Positions 41,642-50,725 of a DNA stretch of 64,000 nucleotides are shown here, in pieces. Numbering within the stretch: position 1 is the first letter of the stretch; each line of letters starts with the position of its first letter. Below the pieces are notes generated by a model that was given only the letters and a program-made list of their open reading frames with translations, had not been told where the DNA came from and searched no databases. The stretch is from Hyphomicrobiales bacterium. GTDB lineage: Bacteria; Pseudomonadota; Alphaproteobacteria; Rhizobiales; Rhizobiaceae. The position numbers were made by a program, and so were the translations under genes. The stretch covers positions 207,715 through 271,714 of the forward strand of contig JAFKJU010000009.1 in assembly GCA_017305935.1 (NCBI GenBank), given 5' to 3'.

Positions 41642-43036
41642 CTAACCGCTCGCCGCGCTCCTGCTGGCGGGCTGGCGCATGATATAGCGGCCTCGTCCCG
41701 GCGCGCCCCTGAACATTCCGTTCTCGATGATCACGTCCCCGCGTGACAGGACCGTGTGGACCCCGCCCTTGACCTGCTTGCCCTCGTACATCGTGTAGTC
41801 GACCGCCGAATGAAGCGAATCCACGCTGAGCCGGCGCTCGACGGCCGGATCCCACACCACGATATCCGCATCGGCGCCGATCGCGATCGTGCCTTTGGCG
41901 GGGTAGAGGCCGAACAGCTTTGCCGGCGTGGTCGAGACGATATCGACGAAACGGCTCGGCGTCAGCAATCCGCGCAAAACGCCTTGCCAGACCAGTACCA
42001 TGCGCTCTTCGATGCCCGGCGCTCCGTTGGGGATCAGGCGGAAATCGTCCTTGCCGATGTCCTTGGCACCTTTGAACATGAAAGGCCCGTGATCGGACGA
42101 GACAACCTGGAGGTCGCCACAGCTCAATGCCTCCCACAATATATCCGGCTGACCGGCGGTGCGCGGAGGCGGCGTGTAGATATACTTGCCGCCTTCGAAG
42201 CCTGGATGATCGAGCACTTCCTCGGTGATATGGAGATAATGGCTGCAGGTCTCCGCCCGCACATTGACTTTGCGCGCCCGTCCGCGCCGAACTTCCTCAA
42301 GGGCCTCCGCACAGCTGACATGAACGATATACAGCGGCGCGCCGGCGATTTCCGCCAGCGCTATCGCGCGATTGGTCGCCTCCGCCTCCACGCGCGGTGG
42401 GCGGCTGAGCGCATGATAGCGGGGTGAAAGCTTGCCCTCGGCGGCAAAGCGATCACGCAGGAATTCGACCGCATCGCCATTTTCCGCGTGAACCATGACG
42501 ACGACACCGCGCCGCGCCGCTTCGTCGAGCACGCGGATCATCGTCCCATCATCCACCATCGTGTCGCCCTTATAGGCCATGAACAGCTTGAAGCTGGTCA
42601 CGCCCTCCGCCGGAAGTGCACCGAGTTCGGACAGCGTCTTTTCCGACGGATCGGCGACGATGCTATGGAGGGCAAAATCAATCACTGCTTTCGGATCGGC
42701 AAGCCGACGATGTTCGGCCAGAGAAGCAAGAAGACCCTGCCCGCGAATCTGCGGGCAGAAATTGACGATACTCGTGGTGCCCCCATGGGCAGCGGCCACG
42801 GTTCCGGTGAAAAAGTCATCTGCGGTATCGGCGAGAACGCCGGGCGTTTGCAGATGGGTATGGACATCCACGCCCCCGGGCATGACCAGCATGCCGCGTG
42901 CATTGATGACGCGCACGTCCGGCGGCGCCTTGATCCGGTCGGCGATCGCCGTGATCTTCCCGTCCCTAATGGCGACATCGGCGAGAAACATATCGCTAGC
43001 CGTCACCACCGTTCCATTTTGAATGACTGCGTCCAC
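41642..43036 (-). CDS. hydA: Dihydropyrimidinase/D-hydantoinase family cyclic amidase
   Basis: 464-aa amidohydrolase that opens cyclic ureides or imides. Metal ligands His59 and His61 ('GGVDVHTHLQTPGV'), carboxylated Lys150 ('GVTSFKLFMAYKGDTM'), then 'VVMVHAENGDAVEFLRDRF', 'LYIVHVSCAEALEEVRRGRA' and 'DLQVVSSDHGPFMFKGAKDI' with the last metal Asp. Start ATG 43036 has AGGAGGAA upstream. Last gene of the long minus-strand operon. Product would be an N-carbamoyl acid, for which the M20 amidohydrolase at 52699 is the natural next enzyme. Confidence 0.93.
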   Translation of the reverse strand: MDAVIQNGTVVTASDMFLADVAIRDGKITAIADRIKAPPDVRVINARGMLVMPGGVDVHTHLQTPGVLADTADDFFTGTVAAAHGGTTSIVNFCPQIRGQGLLASLAEHRRLADPKAVIDFALHSIVADPSEKTLSELGALPAEGVTSFKLFMAYKGDTMVDDGTMIRVLDEAARRGVVVMVHAENGDAVEFLRDRFAAEGKLSPRYHALSRPPRVEAEATNRAIALAEIAGAPLYIVHVSCAEALEEVRRGRARKVNVRAETCSHYLHITEEVLDHPGFEGGKYIYTPPPRTAGQPDILWEALSCGDLQVVSSDHGPFMFKGAKDIGKDDFRLIPNGAPGIEERMVLVWQGVLRGLLTPSRFVDIVSTTPAKLFGLYPAKGTIAIGADADIVVWDPAVERRLSVDSLHSAVDYTMYEGKQVKGGVHTVLSRGDVIIENGMFRGAPGRGRYIMRQPASRSAASG

Positions 43037-43093
43037 GCGAAATTCCTCCTTGCATGGCAGATTCAGGCCCGCCGTCCTCGGCGCATTCTGGCG

Positions 43094-43831
43094 TTATCGC
43101 GCGGTGTATCCGCCGTCGGCCACGAAGGTGGCGCCAGTGACGAAGGACGCCTCACGTCCAAGAAGAAAGGCGATGACCGACGCGATCTCGGACGGCCGGG
43201 CAAGCCGCGCCATCGGAATGTTGTGCGCTGCATCTTCGACGGTCAGGCCCAGCCGCTTCTGCTCCCGCTCCATCATCGGCGTGGCGACGCCGCCGGGCGC
43301 AACAGCATTGAAGCGCACGCCACGCGTAGCATATTCCAGCGCCATCACCCGCACCAGGTTGATTACCCCGGCCTTGGCGGCGCCGTAAGCTGCAAGGCCC
43401 AGTTGACCGACGGTGCCAAGTTCGGAAGCCACGGCTACGAAGGAGCCGGCGCCGGTTGCTTCCAGATGCGGAGCGGTCAGCTTGCCCAGCAGATAGACAG
43501 CGCGCAGGTTGACACGTTGCACCGCATCCCAATCCTCGGATCGCGTTTCCGTCAGCGCAGCCGTCAGGCTGATGCCGGCCACCGCGGCGACGGCATCAAG
43601 CCGCCCTTCCGCCTCGATCACCTGCCGGACAGTCGCGCCTAGCGCCTCCTCGTCCGCAACGTCCACCGTAAGGCATCGCAGGTTGGCAGACGGTCCAAGG
43701 CTGGACAGCATCGCGCTGTCCCTGTCGAGCGCATAGGTAATGTAGCCCTTTCCAAGAAGGTCGGCCGCCGTGGCGGCTCCTATCCCGGAGGCTGCGCCGG
43801 TCACGAGGGCAACGGGTTTGTCGATGGTCAC
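43094..43831 (-). CDS. Short-chain dehydrogenase/reductase (first of the cluster)
   Basis: 245-aa classical SDR. Cofactor motif 'VTGAASGIGAATAADLLGKG', 'AAVAGISLTAALTE', catalytic 'VASELGTVGQLGLAAYGAAK' (Ser...YxxxK) and C-terminal 'SFVTGATFVADGGYTAR'. No ATG fits; the GTG at 43831 has GGAG eight to nine bases upstream and gives the normal N-terminus (TIDKPVALVTG). Between the permease gene potC-like and hydA. It probably oxidises a hydroxyl or reduces a carbonyl formed during substrate breakdown; substrate unknown. Confidence 0.88.
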   Translation of the reverse strand: MTIDKPVALVTGAASGIGAATAADLLGKGYITYALDRDSAMLSSLGPSANLRCLTVDVADEEALGATVRQVIEAEGRLDAVAAVAGISLTAALTETRSEDWDAVQRVNLRAVYLLGKLTAPHLEATGAGSFVAVASELGTVGQLGLAAYGAAKAGVINLVRVMALEYATRGVRFNAVAPGGVATPMMEREQKRLGLTVEDAAHNIPMARLARPSEIASVIAFLLGREASFVTGATFVADGGYTAR

Positions 43832-43860
43832 GGTTGTTTCTCCAGTCTTTTGCGAAAGGT

Positions 43861-44712
43861 TTATTGTCCGGCATGCGCATCGTTCTGGCCCGCGAGCATC
43901 AGGACGGTGTCGCGCCGGGATGCGCCGGTGCGGGCGAGATAGATGCCCGCGCAGGTGAAGGCGAGAATCGTGAGACAGAACATGACGGCCGAGACGGCGG
44001 CAATATCGCCCTTCAGGCCCTGCCTGACCGAGGCAAGGATATAGACGGGCAAGGTCGTACTGTTGGCCGTGCCAACGAACAGGGAGACGATCACGTCGTC
44101 GAAGGACAGCGTGAAGGCGAGAAGACCACCGACCAGAAAAGCCGGCATGAGCAGGGGAAGCGTCACGGTGAAGAAAGTGACCATGGGCGTGGCGCCCAGA
44201 TCGGCCGACGCCTCCTCGATCCTGCCATCCATTCCGGAAAGCCGCGCGCGAACGATGAACGCGACGATGGCGCTGCCGAACAGCGCGTGAGATATGGCGA
44301 TACGCAGGATTCCGATCTGCAGGTCGATCTTGACGAACCAGGTCAGATAGGCGACCGCCTTCACGATCTCGGGAAAGGAAATAATCGTGAGCAGCAGCAG
44401 GCTCAAGGGATAGGCGATGGCCGCCGGCCGGCGTCCGAGGATCAGACCGCTCATTCCTCCGACGACAAGGCTGAGAAGCGTGGAGAGAACGGCGACGCTC
44501 AGGCTGGTGCGCAATGTGGCGAGGATGTTGCCGTCCTCGAGAATACGCCAGTACCAGCGCCACCCTGTCGCCTTCCACGCGATCAGATAATTGCCGGTGT
44601 TGAATGAGTAAACCAGGACCGTCACGATGGGAAGCAACAGGAAGAAGACGACGAACAGCGACCAGGCGCCAAGCAGGGCGGACTTTGCCGAGAATAGACG
44701 GAACGTGCTCAT
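43861..44712 (-). CDS. Polyamine-type ABC transporter permease, PotC class
   Basis: 283-aa permease, about six helices: 'LGAWSLFVVFFLLLPIVTVL' first, EAA region 'DGRIEEASADLGATPMVTFF' and 'PAFLVGGLLAFTLSFDDVIV' as in PotC. Overlaps the preceding permease gene by 4 bp (ATGA). Forms the membrane channel with the PotB-class partner for the substrate delivered by the binding protein at 45788-46966. Confidence 0.92.
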   Translation of the reverse strand: MSTFRLFSAKSALLGAWSLFVVFFLLLPIVTVLVYSFNTGNYLIAWKATGWRWYWRILEDGNILATLRTSLSVAVLSTLLSLVVGGMSGLILGRRPAAIAYPLSLLLLTIISFPEIVKAVAYLTWFVKIDLQIGILRIAISHALFGSAIVAFIVRARLSGMDGRIEEASADLGATPMVTFFTVTLPLLMPAFLVGGLLAFTLSFDDVIVSLFVGTANSTTLPVYILASVRQGLKGDIAAVSAVMFCLTILAFTCAGIYLARTGASRRDTVLMLAGQNDAHAGQ

Positions 44713-45641
44713 CGGGTCGCCCTTCTGAAGAGCGTCGGAAGCCGGTTAAGACCCGATCCCACGGCGCTCATCACCAGGACCGCGACCACCAGAACGAAAA
44801 CCAGCGAAAGCGACATGGCGGAAGCCAGAGGCCAGTTTTCTCCCTGCAGGAACTGCGAATAGATCAGGGTACCGACCATCATGCCTTTGGCCCCGCCCAT
44901 CAGCTCCGGCGTGACGTAGTCGCCGGTCATCATGATGAAGACCACAGTTATCCCGGCCATGATGCCGGGATAGGTGAGCGGCAGCGTGATACTGAGGAAG
45001 GTTTGCCAGGGTCGGGCGTAGAGATCACGGCTGGCGTCCCGGTGATCGCGTGAAAGGCGCTCGATCGAGACATAGATTGGCAGGATCATCACCGGCAGGA
45101 AATTGTAGACAAGCCCGAGCAGGACGGCAGCCTGGGTAAAGAGCAGACCTTGGCCGGGGGCAAGCAGGTGCAGGTTCTGGAGAGCGGCGGAAATATCGCC
45201 ATTGGCGCCAAGAAGAATGCGCCAGCCGAGCATGCGAAGCAGGTAGCTCGTCCAAAACGGCAGGATGACCAGCACGAGAAACCAGGGCTTCAGGCGTTCA
45301 GAGCAGCGGGTGCTGATGAAATAGGCGACCGGGTAGCCGATCAACAGGCACAACAGCGACCCCGCCAGCGCATTGCGCAGGCTGTCTGCAAAGACCGAAC
45401 GGAAGGTGGGAGAGAAGACGCCGGCATAATTGTCGAGCGTCAGGCCTCCAGCGCCCGACAGTCCGCCATTGCTGCCCACGACATAGGGCGTCAGGCTCTG
45501 CACGGCGATCAAGACCACAGGAGCGGTGAAAAAGGCGGCGTACAGCAAGAACGGTAGAAGCACCACGGCGAAGCCGAAGCTTGCTGCCTTCCGCCCTCCA
45601 GGAGTGGTGGATGTATTCGCCTGGACCGTTGTCGAGGTCAA
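44709..45641 (-). CDS. Polyamine-type ABC transporter permease, PotB class
   Basis: 310-aa permease with about six helices ('FGFAVVLLPFLLYAAFFTAP', 'NALAGSLLCLLIGYPVAYFI', 'SRDHRDASRDLYARPWQTFL' as EAA loop, 'GIMAGITVVFIMMTGDYVTP'). I start at the TTG at 45641 because GGGAGG sits eight bases upstream; an ATG at 45695 would add 18 polar residues and has no SD. Follows the binding protein gene by about 146 bp and overlaps the PotC-class gene. Confidence 0.88.
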   Translation of the reverse strand: MTSTTVQANTSTTPGGRKAASFGFAVVLLPFLLYAAFFTAPVVLIAVQSLTPYVVGSNGGLSGAGGLTLDNYAGVFSPTFRSVFADSLRNALAGSLLCLLIGYPVAYFISTRCSERLKPWFLVLVILPFWTSYLLRMLGWRILLGANGDISAALQNLHLLAPGQGLLFTQAAVLLGLVYNFLPVMILPIYVSIERLSRDHRDASRDLYARPWQTFLSITLPLTYPGIMAGITVVFIMMTGDYVTPELMGGAKGMMVGTLIYSQFLQGENWPLASAMSLSLVFVLVVAVLVMSAVGSGLNRLPTLFRRATR

Positions 45642-45787
45642 CTCGCGGGCCTCCCTATCTATTTTTGAAAATCGACCGATGGCGGGACCCGCCATCTGAT
45701 GGGCATCCCGCGTACAGGCGAGATCGCCTGAACGCGGGTGCTGGTTGCGTGTCCAGTGAACCCGAACGCGTTCGCGCTGACGTTATT

Positions 45788-46966
45788 TTAATTGCGTGCC
45801 GCCGCCGCCTTCAATTCGTTAAAGATCTGGATGCGCAGCGTGGGATTGGAGCCTTCCACCTTCTGGTAGATAAGGCGGTCGGTGACCCCCTCGGGAAACA
45901 CGATCATGTCCTTGCGGACGAGGTCATCAGGCAGCTTCTCGATGACACCCTTTACGCCGGTGTCATATCCGATATGGGCCACTTCGGCTGCGGCTACATC
46001 TGGATCCAGCATATAGTTGATGAAGGCATGGGCGGCGTCTGTGTGCCTGGACCCGGACGGCACCGCGTAATGATCGCTCCACAGCACGCATTGCGGCTCC
46101 GGATAGACCCAGGTGTAGCTGTCGGGATCCTGCTCGAAAATATGGCGCGAGCTGCCGAGATAGCCTTGGCTAAGCACGTAGTCGCCGTTCAGCAGTCCCT
46201 GCACAGGGTTGGCGTCGAAGGCCTTGAGGTGCGGGATGAGGTCCTTAATCAGCACATCCTTGGCTTCGTTCAGGCGCTTCTCGTCACCCGTATTGTAGTC
46301 CTTGCCTTCGCGCCAGAAGACGAGACCGAAGACGCTCGGCTGGTCGTTGAGGACGGAGAGACGGTGGCTTGCAACCTCGGAGGCGCCCACCCGGAAGAAA
46401 TCGTCCCAGGACTTGATCGGCTCCTTGATCACGGTGTTGTTGTAGAGAATGCCGATGGTGCCGAAATTCTTCATAACCGTGTACTGATTGCCCGGATCGA
46501 ATGGCAGCTTGTGGAATTCGTCGCGCAAGTTTCCAAGATTCGGAATCTTCGAATGGTCCAGCTTCTGGATCAGCTTGCGATTGATCATCTGTTCCACATA
46601 GGCATCGCCCACGACGACGATGTCGTAGCCGGCGGAGCCGCCTGAGATTTCCAGCTTGGCGATGGCCGCTTCGACGGAATCGAAGGTGGCGATTTCAATG
46701 CGCGGACCGGCGCCCTTCGAAAAGGCGTCGAGCACGTCCGGGTTGGCGTAGTCCGCCCAGGAATAGATGAATAGCGTGTCGCCCAGTGCGGCATCACCCT
46801 TCAGGTTGCGCGCTTTTTCGGCGAGATCGCCCTTATCCGCGGCGATGGCAACGCCGTTGACGGACAGGGCGGCCACACCTCCCGCAAAGGCCGCTAGGCG
46901 CAAGAAATTGCGCCGGGTCCAGTCTGCGGAGGCAAGCACGCGGATATGATTGTGATTATCAGTCAT
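45788..46966 (-). CDS. Spermidine/putrescine-type periplasmic binding protein with Tat signal
   Basis: 392-aa solute-binding protein of the PotD/PotF class. A twin-arginine signal, 'WTRRNFLRLAAFAGGVAALS', lies at about residues 16-35, implying export of a folded protein. The mature part shows 'LFIYSWADYANPDVLDAFSK', 'ISGGSAGYDIVVVGDAYVEQ', 'NFGTIGILYNNTVIKEPIKS' and 'AHAFINYMLDPDVAAAEVAH'. In operon order it lies between the ATPase (148 bp upstream) and the two permeases. Ligand unknown; a cationic or ureide-like compound would suit both family and neighbours. Confidence 0.92.
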   Translation of the reverse strand: MTDNHNHIRVLASADWTRRNFLRLAAFAGGVAALSVNGVAIAADKGDLAEKARNLKGDAALGDTLFIYSWADYANPDVLDAFSKGAGPRIEIATFDSVEAAIAKLEISGGSAGYDIVVVGDAYVEQMINRKLIQKLDHSKIPNLGNLRDEFHKLPFDPGNQYTVMKNFGTIGILYNNTVIKEPIKSWDDFFRVGASEVASHRLSVLNDQPSVFGLVFWREGKDYNTGDEKRLNEAKDVLIKDLIPHLKAFDANPVQGLLNGDYVLSQGYLGSSRHIFEQDPDSYTWVYPEPQCVLWSDHYAVPSGSRHTDAAHAFINYMLDPDVAAAEVAHIGYDTGVKGVIEKLPDDLVRKDMIVFPEGVTDRLIYQKVEGSNPTLRIQIFNELKAAAARN

Positions 46967-47114
46967 GGACAGTCCCTCTCAGGTTTCAGTGACGATTGAC
47001 CGGTTGCCCCGGCTTTGCTTTTGCCCGCGTCTAGCCTCTTCGAAGACAGAGCGGGAGGAATCGCGGATGCTTATGCGCGCGTCCACGACGATGTTCGGGA
47101 AGGGTCTAGGCGCT

Positions 47115-48251
47115 TCAGTCGGCGAGCAACGCGCCTTCGCCGGATCTCCACGAGAGCCAGAGCGAACGGCCCGGTTCCGGGGCCAGCGCGCTGACAGCGC
47201 CATGACTGGCCTCGACCAGGATCGGTTCCGGCAGACATGTCTTGATCCGAAGGACGTGTTTCGAACCCAGAAACGTGTTTTCAGTCACAACCCCGGCGAG
47301 GCGGGAGCGGCTTTCACCCTGCAATTCCGGCTGGTCCGCATGCAAGGCGATCTGCTCCGGCCGAACGACGATCGTGGCTGCCGTACCGGGCGCTTCCGCG
47401 GGAAGAAAGACGCGGTCTCCTTCCTGCCCCAGTTCGAGAAGGCAAGGCGCCATACTGCAAACCGGTCCGCTGATGAAATTCGACTGCCCGACGAAATCGG
47501 CGACGAAGCGGGTGGCGGGCTTGTTGTAAAGTTCCAGTGGCGTCCCGGCCTGCTCCAGACGGCCCGCACGCATTACCGCGACGCGATCCGACAAGGCAAA
47601 CGCCTCCTGCTGGTCATGCGTGACGAAAACGAAGGTAATACCGACCTCGCGCTGAATGCGGCGGAGTTCCTCCTGCATCGTGCCGCGAAGCTTGGCGTCG
47701 AGCGCCGCGAGTGGTTCGTCCAACAGCAGTACCTTCGGCTGATTGACGAGCGCGCGAGCGAGCGCGACGCGCTGCTGCTGGCCCCCGGACAACTGGTTCG
47801 GACGCCGCGCGACATAGTCGTCGAGCTGGGCAAGCGCGACGACATCGGCAATCCGCTTGCGCCGTTCCTGGCGCGGGACCTTCTTGCGGCGCAGTCCGTA
47901 CTCGATATTCTCATAGACATCCATATGCGGGAACAGCGAATAGGACTGGAAGACCATGTTGACGTCGCGCCGGTAGGGCGGCACGCCGATGATGCTCTCG
48001 CCATCCAGCAGCACATCGCCCTCGCTCGGATGCTCGAAGCCGCCGATCATGCGCAGGGCCGTCGTCTTGCCGCACCCGCTGGGGCCGAGCAGAGAGAAGA
48101 ACTCGCCCTTCCCGATCGTCAGGTTGAGATCGCGAATGACCGTCAGCGCATGCGGGCCTTCACCGAAACGCTTGCTCACGCCATGGAAGCGAACTGCGTT
48201 TTGCTCACCTGCGTATGCTTTTCTTGATCCGCTCGTCATTACCATGGCCAT
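47115..48251 (-). CDS. Polyamine-type ABC transporter ATP-binding protein, PotA class
   Basis: 378-aa ATPase with Walker A 'LLGPSGCGKTTALRMIGGFE', 'VNMVFQSYSLFPHMDVYENI', signature 'LSGGQQQRVALARALVNQPK', Walker B 'VLLLDEPLAALDAKL' and a C-terminal TOBE domain from about residue 285. Several starts compete (TTG 48257, ATG 48251, 48245, 48239); ATG 48251 lies seven bases after AGGGGAA, so I use it. Two bases after the SDR stop, so translation is likely coupled. Confidence 0.93.
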   Translation of the reverse strand: MAMVMTSGSRKAYAGEQNAVRFHGVSKRFGEGPHALTVIRDLNLTIGKGEFFSLLGPSGCGKTTALRMIGGFEHPSEGDVLLDGESIIGVPPYRRDVNMVFQSYSLFPHMDVYENIEYGLRRKKVPRQERRKRIADVVALAQLDDYVARRPNQLSGGQQQRVALARALVNQPKVLLLDEPLAALDAKLRGTMQEELRRIQREVGITFVFVTHDQQEAFALSDRVAVMRAGRLEQAGTPLELYNKPATRFVADFVGQSNFISGPVCSMAPCLLELGQEGDRVFLPAEAPGTAATIVVRPEQIALHADQPELQGESRSRLAGVVTENTFLGSKHVLRIKTCLPEPILVEASHGAVSALAPEPGRSLWLSWRSGEGALLAD

Positions 48252-48253
48252 GG

Positions 48254-49003
48254 TCAAATTCCCCTAAAATGCCCGCCGCTGATGTTCATGACCGCGCCGC
48301 TCGTCCAGCCTGATTCCGGTCCGAGGAGGAAGGCGACCGCATTGGCGATCGGCTCCGGTCCGCCGAAGCCGAGCGGATGCGCCTCCAGATAAGCCTTGCG
48401 ACCGGCCTCGGAATACGCGGCACCCGTGTTGCCAGTCGGCCCCGGCGTGATGGCGTTGACAAGGATGCCGTCGGATTCGAGCTGAGCCGAGAGCGAGACG
48501 GTCAGTCCGATCAATCCAGCCTTTGCCGTGGAGTAGGCCGGCGACAGATGCGGCGAGCCGAGGCGGGCGGCAATCGAACTGATGAAGACGATCCGGCCGC
48601 GCCGCTGCATCCGCATGGCCGGAATGACGGCGCGGGAGCAATACCAGGCGCCGTTGAGATCCACCTCGATCACATGCCGCCACTCGTCCGCGCCGATCTC
48701 CCAAGCGCGCCCGTGGGGTGCATCCAGGGCCGCGTTGTTGACGAGACCGTCGATGCGGCCGAACCGTTCGAGAATCTTTCCGGCGACGGCCTCGGCGTCT
48801 TCCGGCCGGGTGATGTCGAGAGTGAAGGCCGTGGCCGATCCGCCAGACGCAGCGATGCCAGACGCGACTGCCTCCGCTTCGTCCGTCAAGATGTCCGTCA
48901 CGATGACATGGCCGCCCTGGCGCGCAACCGTTTCGGCAATGGACTTGCCAATGCCGCGCGCGGCGCCGGTTACGATGATCACATGTTGCTTGAGCGGGCT
49001 CAT
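48254..49003 (-). CDS. Short-chain dehydrogenase/reductase (second of the cluster)
   Basis: 249-aa classical SDR. 'VIIVTGAARGIGKSIAETVA' cofactor loop, Asp after strand two ('VIVTDILTDEAEA') favouring NAD(H), 'LVNNAALDAPHGRAWEIGAD', catalytic 'ISSIAARLGSPHLSPAYSTA' followed by Lys, and 'WTSGAVMNISGGHFRGI'. ATG 49003 (MSPLKQHVII). Second gene of the minus operon, 95 bp after the first amidohydrolase gene. Only modest resemblance to the other SDR, so a separate step is likely. Confidence 0.9.
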   Translation of the reverse strand: MSPLKQHVIIVTGAARGIGKSIAETVARQGGHVIVTDILTDEAEAVASGIAASGGSATAFTLDITRPEDAEAVAGKILERFGRIDGLVNNAALDAPHGRAWEIGADEWRHVIEVDLNGAWYCSRAVIPAMRMQRRGRIVFISSIAARLGSPHLSPAYSTAKAGLIGLTVSLSAQLESDGILVNAITPGPTGNTGAAYSEAGRKAYLEAHPLGFGGPEPIANAVAFLLGPESGWTSGAVMNISGGHFRGI

Positions 49004-49098
49004 GACCTGGGATCCGGACGGCAATGCGCGCTGTCCGGCCGTGCCCGGACGCAGGAGTTGATGGGCATGCGAAGATATCCTTTCAACAAGACGGTGGG

Positions 49099-50544
49099 TC
49101 ACGCCCAACGATGCGAGGGTGGAGCAAGCTGGTCGATGGTGCGGCCGGCCCAATCGTTGCGCGGCACGCCTTCGACGGCGCGGCACTGCGCCTCGTAAAG
49201 GTCTGCCGCCGCTTCCGCCTCGTCGATGGTCAGCACGACGCCGTCCTTCACGACCTGGTCGCCATCGACAAAGACATGGCGGACCGCGCGGTCCGAGGCG
49301 GAGAAGACGAGAGAGCGCAAGGGGTCCCTGCAGGGCTGCATCACGGGTGCGCGGCAATCCACCATCACCAGATCGGCCTTGGCGCCTGGTGCGATGCGGC
49401 CGATATCGGGACGACGCAGCGCTTTCGCTCCGCCAACCGTGGCGGCGGCGAAAACATCGGCAAGCGTCGCATCTCTCGGATTACCGGCCATGAGCCTGCC
49501 GGCGTAGATCGCAAGCCGCATTTCGTCCAGCATGTTGTTCGGATAGACATCGGTACCGATACCGAGATTGACGCCCCGCTGCCGGTACAATCCGATATGG
49601 TCCAGCATGATCCCGCGCCGCGCAAAAACCGTCGGGCAATGGGCAACCGTCGCGCCGGCTCTCGCGATCGTGCCGAGATCGTCGGTTTTCGGCCAGTGCA
49701 CCCAAGGATGATGATCGAGAAAGATGCCGTGTCCGATGATGGTACGGTCGGACAGGATGCCGATCTTTTTCATGAAGCCGATGGGCGTCAGGCCATGCCG
49801 GCGCGTCATCTCGTGAAACTCAGTCAGCGACTGCCCTGCATGGGTCTGGAAGGGAATGTCGAGGCTCACGGCTTCCGCATGCGCATCCCGCAGCAGCTCT
49901 TCGTCGCAGGTATCGATCTGGGAAGGCGCCATCATACCGAAAAGGCGGCCGGAGGGATGCCGCGCGGCCTGCGCAATTTCGGCAAGGGCCCGCTCGAAAC
50001 CTTCGCGTCCCCTCGCGATGTCCCAGGCATAATCCAATCTGTGCCCATTGTCCGTCACCCAACGCGCCTGGCGGAACATCGGCGCGACACAGGCGCGGAT
50101 GCCGGTCGCGGCGATCACGTCCAGCCATCCCTCGGTCGGCACCGCAAGGTCGCAGATCGTGGTGACGCCGCTCTTCAGCAGTTCGGCGAAGGCGACGCGA
50201 TATGCTGCCTGCGTGCCGGCCAGATCGCGGTCGAGCACCATCAGATATTCGTAAAGAGAGGTATTATAGAAGCCGGGACTGCCGACCTCGTCCCAAAGCC
50301 CCTTGTTCAGCGGCTCCTCTCCAGGATGCGAATGAATGTTGACCAGGCCCGGCATGACCATGAAGCCCTGCCCGTCCAGTACCTCCGCCCCGTCTGCCTC
50401 AAGATCGTCTCCGACGGCCACGATGGATCGGCCGAAGGCGATGTCGACGTCGCGCCGATAGACGTGTCCACCCTGTTCGCCATCCCAGGAGACGACGCAA
50501 TGGGCACGGCGAATGATTTTTGTAACTCCGTCTAGGGCAACCAT
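49099..50544 (-). CDS. TRZ/ATZ-type metal-dependent amidohydrolase (left member of divergent pair)
   Basis: 481-aa cytosine-deaminase-like amidohydrolase. Metal site: His71 and His73 ('MPGLVNIHSHPGEEP'), a later His in 'PFQTHAGQSLTEFHEM', His in 'TIIGHGIFLDHHPWVHW' and Asp in 'NLGIGTDVYPNNMLDEMRL'. C-terminal 'GAKADLVMVDCRAPVMQPCR' rebuilds the small beta domain. Start ATG 50544. The protein is clearly paralogous to the one encoded divergently at 50726: both share 'ELLKSGVTTICDL' and 'VFARRGI'. First gene of the long minus operon. Such enzymes deaminate or dechlorinate N-heterocycles; the actual substrate is unknown. Confidence 0.9.
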   Translation of the reverse strand: MVALDGVTKIIRRAHCVVSWDGEQGGHVYRRDVDIAFGRSIVAVGDDLEADGAEVLDGQGFMVMPGLVNIHSHPGEEPLNKGLWDEVGSPGFYNTSLYEYLMVLDRDLAGTQAAYRVAFAELLKSGVTTICDLAVPTEGWLDVIAATGIRACVAPMFRQARWVTDNGHRLDYAWDIARGREGFERALAEIAQAARHPSGRLFGMMAPSQIDTCDEELLRDAHAEAVSLDIPFQTHAGQSLTEFHEMTRRHGLTPIGFMKKIGILSDRTIIGHGIFLDHHPWVHWPKTDDLGTIARAGATVAHCPTVFARRGIMLDHIGLYRQRGVNLGIGTDVYPNNMLDEMRLAIYAGRLMAGNPRDATLADVFAAATVGGAKALRRPDIGRIAPGAKADLVMVDCRAPVMQPCRDPLRSLVFSASDRAVRHVFVDGDQVVKDGVVLTIDEAEAAADLYEAQCRAVEGVPRNDWAGRTIDQLAPPSHRWA

Positions 50545-50549
50545 CGCAA

Positions 50550-50584
50550 GTTCCGTATAAAGAACATAATTCCTGATAAGGATC
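50550..50584. promoter_or_regulatory. Tandem IclR-type boxes, left amidohydrolase promoter
   Basis: GTTCCGTATAAAGAAC (50550-50565) is followed exactly 19 bp further by the weaker ATTCCTGATAAGGATC (50569-50584). The first has GTTC/GAAC ends and a TTCCGTATA core typical of IclR-family sites. The first box lies six bases before the start codon at 50544. Confidence 0.65.
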
Positions 50585-50686
50585 ATGCTCGTCACGCGAC
50601 GAGCGATTGTCAAGCACATTTTTAGCAAAATCCCAGAGCGCGACGCCATGATTGCGTAGTTGACAAAATATCAGAAGCGAATATCC

Positions 50687-50721
50687 TTCCTTTATATAGA
50701 ACTTAATTCTTTATATGGAAC
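50687..50721. promoter_or_regulatory. Tandem IclR-type boxes, right amidohydrolase promoter
   Basis: TTCCTTTATATAGAAC (50687-50702) and ATTCTTTATATGGAAC (50706-50721), again 19 bp apart, ending four bases before the start at 50726. They mirror the pair at 50550-50584 in sequence and spacing. Confidence 0.65.
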
Positions 50722-50725
50722 AAAG

